In this document: positions 7,461 to 10,099 of the stretch, in pieces | How positions within the stretch are numbered: position 1 is the stretch's first letter | Layout of the letters: every line of letters begins with the position of its first letter | From: CAZJUO01 sp964549245 | Lineage (GTDB): Bacteria > Patescibacteriota > Patescibacteriia > UBA10025 > JAHIVO01 | Direction: 5' to 3' | DNA length: 10,099 bases | Assembly: GCA_964549245.1 (NCBI GenBank) | Contig: CAZJUO010000041.1 | Span: 1 to 10,099, forward strand | Made by a program: the position numbers and the translations under genes | Notes under the pieces: model-generated | Told to the model about the DNA's origin: nothing | The model's database searches: none | Seen by the model: the letters and a program-made list of their open reading frames with translations, nothing else

Positions 7461-8503
7461 AGAGAATTTTAATTGTCTTAATACTTATTATCCCCACCCT
7501 ATTGCTTTCAGGCTGCAGTTTGAAGTCCTCAGGCTCAAAAAATGACGGGGGAGTATATAAGTCAGAAGATTTTGGTGAACACTGGGAACATAAGATCTTT
7601 GTGGCGCAGGAAGCCGAACAAGTAAAAACTATAGGTTCGCTCGACGCAAATTTTATCGCCTTTGATCCAAAAGAGGAAAACAAAATATATTTATCAACTT
7701 ACGGCAGCGGCATTTTCAGAAGTGATAATGGAGGTAATAACTGGAATCAGACAAGTTTGTCCGGCGGTACCTTCACCTCTATGGCTATTGATTCATTAAA
7801 CAATAAAGTTCTCTATGTAACCGGGGGAACAAAAATAATAAAAACCGTAGATGATATGCTGACTTGGCATGATATTTACATAGAAAAGCGGCCCAACCAG
7901 CAAATTGTTTCTCTCGTAATAAACCCTAATTATTCCAATATTATTTACGCCGCTACTACCAGTAGTTTGATAAAAAGTACTGACTACGGAAACAGTTGGC
8001 AGTTGCTTGATTGGCAAGAAAAGCCAAAAATATTACAACAATTTATAAGCGCCAAAAATACCAACGTACTGTATATAATTACCGAAAAGGGAATCTATAA
8101 ATCAACGACAGCTGGCCGTGAATGGTTTGATATCAGCGGATCACTTAGTGATAAATCAAACGCATTAACGGTCCAATGGGCTGATTTCGACCCGCTGACA
8201 GAATATATCTATATTAGTACCAAGGCAGGTATTTTCAGGAGCCTTGACGGAGGAAATTCATGGCAGGAGATTACCACCCTTTTTGATTTTAAAAAAATTC
8301 CTATCAAAACCATAGTACACAACCCGAGCAACACTAATGAAATCTTGTTTACTGTCGATAATGTCATTTATAAAACCACCGATGGGGGAAGAACCTGGTC
8401 GACAATAAAATCAGTGCCAACTTCCCGTTTAATCAACGTACTGGCCGTTGATCCGTACGATTCAGAAAATATTTATTTAGGAACCCTTTCACCCAATAAT
8501 TAA
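7457..8503 (+). CDS. Lipoprotein with seven Asp-box repeats (BNR/YCF48/sortilin-like beta-propeller)
   Basis: The 348-residue protein begins with a lipoprotein signal: MKR, a hydrophobic stretch and the lipobox LSGC, with Cys20 as the predicted lipidated residue. The mature protein would be anchored to the outside of the cytoplasmic membrane. It contains seven copies of the Asp-box pattern (roughly S-x-D-x-G-x-x-W), with repeat tryptophans at 43, 96, 137, 181, 223, 269 and 314. Clear examples are IFRSDNGGNNW (86-96), IFRSLDGGNSW (259-269) and IYKTTDGGRTW (304-314). Copies 3 and 5 are degenerate. The spacing of 41-53 residues fits a seven-bladed beta-propeller as in sortilin/VPS10, YCF48 or BNR proteins. 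No sialidase catalytic set is evident, so a binding or assembly role is more likely than hydrolysis; the ligand is unknown. The ATG overlaps the holB stop by four bases, and frr starts 11 bases after its stop. Confidence 0.85.
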   Translation: MKRILIVLILIIPTLLLSGCSLKSSGSKNDGGVYKSEDFGEHWEHKIFVAQEAEQVKTIGSLDANFIAFDPKEENKIYLSTYGSGIFRSDNGGNNWNQTSLSGGTFTSMAIDSLNNKVLYVTGGTKIIKTVDDMLTWHDIYIEKRPNQQIVSLVINPNYSNIIYAATTSSLIKSTDYGNSWQLLDWQEKPKILQQFISAKNTNVLYIITEKGIYKSTTAGREWFDISGSLSDKSNALTVQWADFDPLTEYIYISTKAGIFRSLDGGNSWQEITTLFDFKKIPIKTIVHNPSNTNEILFTVDNVIYKTTDGGRTWSTIKSVPTSRLINVLAVDPYDSENIYLGTLSPNN

Positions 8504-8514
8504 TTCTCAAAAAT

Positions 8515-9066
8515 ATGCTTAATATTTCATCAGTAAAAACGCAGTTTGATAAAACTATTGATCACCTCAAGAGCGAGCTTGGTTCTATACGAACGGGACG
8601 AGCCCATCCTTCTCTTGTAGAAAACATGGTCGTTGAATATTACGGCTCCAAAACTCCTTTGATACAATTGGCCTCAATCAATACGCCCGATTCCCACTCT
8701 ATCACTATACAACCTTGGGACAAAAACTCTTTAGCAGCTATAGAAAAATCCATACGCAACTCCGACCTTGATTTAAATCCAGTCAATGAAGGCGAGATAA
8801 TCAGGATTCCCATACCTCCACTGACTGAAGAAAGACGAAAAGAGCTTATTAAAATAGTCGGTAAAAAAATTGAGGAAGCTAAAGTAGGAATACGTAACAC
8901 CAGGGAAGACACCTGGCGCTCCATAAAGGAGGAAAAAAACCAAGGTACTATTTCAGAAGATGAAATGTACAAAAATCAGAAAGAACTGCAATCGGTGGTT
9001 GATGAATATAATGACACTATTCAGCAAATCGGCGATAAAAAGGAGAAAGATATTATAACCGTATAA
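8515..9066 (+). CDS. frr: Ribosome recycling factor
   Basis: This 183-residue protein is a full-length ribosome recycling factor, close to the 185 residues of the E. coli protein. With EF-G it splits the post-termination ribosome. Family signatures are the N-terminal helix ending in LGSIRTGRAHPSLVE (22-36), the middle-domain segment ITIQPWDKNSLAAIEKSI, and EGEIIRIPIPPLTEERRKEL followed by the long charged helices of the three-helix bundle (IRNTREDTWRSIKEE). All the usual parts are present with no truncation. The ATG at 8515 is 11 bases after the lipoprotein stop, without a Shine-Dalgarno motif, and the stop is seven bases before rseP. Many bacteria place frr just upstream of envelope genes, but the neighbouring pyrH and tsf often found before frr are absent here. 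Confidence 0.97.
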   Translation: MLNISSVKTQFDKTIDHLKSELGSIRTGRAHPSLVENMVVEYYGSKTPLIQLASINTPDSHSITIQPWDKNSLAAIEKSIRNSDLDLNPVNEGEIIRIPIPPLTEERRKELIKIVGKKIEEAKVGIRNTREDTWRSIKEEKNQGTISEDEMYKNQKELQSVVDEYNDTIQQIGDKKEKDIITV

Positions 9067-9073
9067 CACTTTT

Positions 9074-10099
9074 ATGATTGTTACTATCATTGCTCTTGTT
9101 GTTACCTTTGGACTGCTAATATTCGTTCATGAATTGGGCCATTTTTTCATGGCTAAACGAACTGGCATGAAAGTTGAAGAATTCGGGTTTGGTTATCCGC
9201 CACGTTTTTTGGGTATCCAAAAAATATATTATAAAAACGGCTCAAAAAAATGGATTTTCTTTTTTTTGAAAAAGAAAGTATATCCTGATGAACAAAATAT
9301 CACAAAAAAAAGTACTATCTATTCTCTTAATTTCATACCTTTTGGCGGTTTTGTAAAAATTAAAGGAGAGCAAGGGGACAATAAAAATGATTCTGATAGT
9401 TTTTCCAGCAAACCGATATGGAAGCGTGCACTGGTACTTTCCTCTGGAGTAGCTATGAATGTTGTCTTGGCATTTGTACTAATATCCATCGGTTTTATGA
9501 TCGGGTTGCCCTCTGTAGTAGACAAAGATCTGCCGTCACAAGCCAAAGTTCATGAGCGTTTTATCCAAGTGCTCCAAGTACAAGACGGCAGTCCTGCCGC
9601 AGTGGCTGAAATACAAGTTGGGGACATTATCCAATCTGTTGATGGTAAAAATATTGCTTCAGTGGATGATTTTCAAACATATGTAAAACCAAAAATTAAT
9701 GAGCCAATAGATATTACCCTTCAGCAAGAAGGAGAAACGGTCACCAAATCACTTACTCCGCAGGATCTTAATAACGAGGGCAAAGGACTTATCGGCGTTT
9801 GGCTGGCCGATACGGGATTAGTAAGCTATCCGTGGTATCATGCCATATGGATGGGCGCAAAAACCACCTTCCAGCTGACTATTCGGATAATTGTTGCTTT
9901 TTATGATTTATTTAAAAACCTTATTATCAGCCAACAGGTACAGGCCGATATTGCCGGCCCGGTAGGTATTGCCGTACTGACCGGCCAAATGGCAAAAATG
10001 GGCTTTATTTACTTATTGCAATTCGTAGCTATTTTTTCCATCAACTTGGCTATATTGAATTATATTCCATTCCCAGCTCTGGATGGCGGAAGAGTATTA
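9074..10099 (+). CDS. rseP: Site-2 intramembrane metalloprotease (RseP/RIP, M50), 3' end missing
   Basis: The frame is open from ATG 9074 to the window edge, giving 342 residues. The first membrane helix carries the zinc-binding HELGH (19-23; His19, Glu20, His23). Next are FGFGYPPRFLG (37-47), IPFGGFVKIKGE (88-99) and the second helix with GVAMNVVLAF (125-134). One PDZ domain lies at about 163-230 (VQDGSPAAVAEIQVGDIIQSVDG). AGPVGIAVLTGQMAKMG (294-310) and the third zinc-ligand motif NYIPFPALDGG (329-339, Asp337) follow. It cleaves membrane-spanning substrates or signal peptides within the bilayer, typically in envelope stress signalling. Only one PDZ domain is present, against two in E. coli RseP. 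A basic and aromatic insertion lies at about residues 48-82, between the first helix and the GGFV motif. Probably only a few dozen residues are missing. It begins seven bases after frr with no Shine-Dalgarno motif. Confidence 0.93.
   Translation, partial: MIVTIIALVVTFGLLIFVHELGHFFMAKRTGMKVEEFGFGYPPRFLGIQKIYYKNGSKKWIFFFLKKKVYPDEQNITKKSTIYSLNFIPFGGFVKIKGEQGDNKNDSDSFSSKPIWKRALVLSSGVAMNVVLAFVLISIGFMIGLPSVVDKDLPSQAKVHERFIQVLQVQDGSPAAVAEIQVGDIIQSVDGKNIASVDDFQTYVKPKINEPIDITLQQEGETVTKSLTPQDLNNEGKGLIGVWLADTGLVSYPWYHAIWMGAKTTFQLTIRIIVAFYDLFKNLIISQQVQADIAGPVGIAVLTGQMAKMGFIYLLQFVAIFSINLAILNYIPFPALDGGRVL
9254..9279. repeat. Intragenic inverted repeat with T8 tract in rseP
   Basis: TTTCTTTTT (9256-9264) and AAAAAGAAA (9269-9277) form a perfect 9-bp stem around a TTTG loop; a G-U and an A-T pair would extend it to 11. 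It contains a run of eight T (9260-9267). It encodes the hydrophobic-then-basic stretch IFFFLKKKV, so the symmetry may simply follow from Phe codons followed by Lys codons. Confidence 0.5.

Noticed and set aside
7393..7683. Reverse-strand ORFs under holB, the lipoprotein and other genes
   Set aside because: They lie opposite well-supported genes, show low-complexity or cysteine/serine-rich translations and match no family.

Overview
The window is AT-rich bacterial DNA with nine protein genes, all on the + strand and packed tightly: junctions overlap or leave only 3 to 72 bases. I see no RNA genes, mobile elements or CRISPR arrays. TGA acts as a normal stop (end of holB), so this is not a TGA-recoded lineage. 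The compact layout, the DUF4012 protein, the Asp-box propeller lipoprotein, an O-antigen-ligase-like protein and the lack of Shine-Dalgarno motifs together suggest a member of the Patescibacteria (Candidate Phyla Radiation). A run of ten N bases points to a metagenome-assembled scaffold. The lineage is an inference from gene content; no marker gene in the window proves it.

Region 1 (2-6377) is about the cell surface. It holds the 3' part of an O-antigen ligase/polymerase-like membrane protein, a family 2 glycosyltransferase behind a very good sigma-70-type promoter, a membrane-anchored DUF4012 protein, the actin homologue MreB and a GT4-type glycosyltransferase. From the GT2 gene to the GT4 gene the reading frames overlap or nearly touch, so they look like one transcription unit joining glycan synthesis to the shape-determining cytoskeleton.

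Region 2 (6378-6449) is the main intergenic gap. It carries a possible promoter and a perfect 9-bp inverted repeat just ahead of the next start codon.

Region 3 (6450-10099) mixes housekeeping and envelope genes: holB (clamp-loader delta prime), a lipoprotein with seven Asp-box repeats (probable seven-bladed beta-propeller) whose start overlaps the holB stop, frr (ribosome recycling factor) and rseP (site-2 intramembrane protease), which runs off the right edge.

No obviously new enzyme system is present. The points most worth a second look are the DUF4012/MreB/glycosyltransferase unit, the propeller lipoprotein coupled to holB and frr, the inverted repeat before holB, and the absence of Shine-Dalgarno sequences at all eight visible starts.
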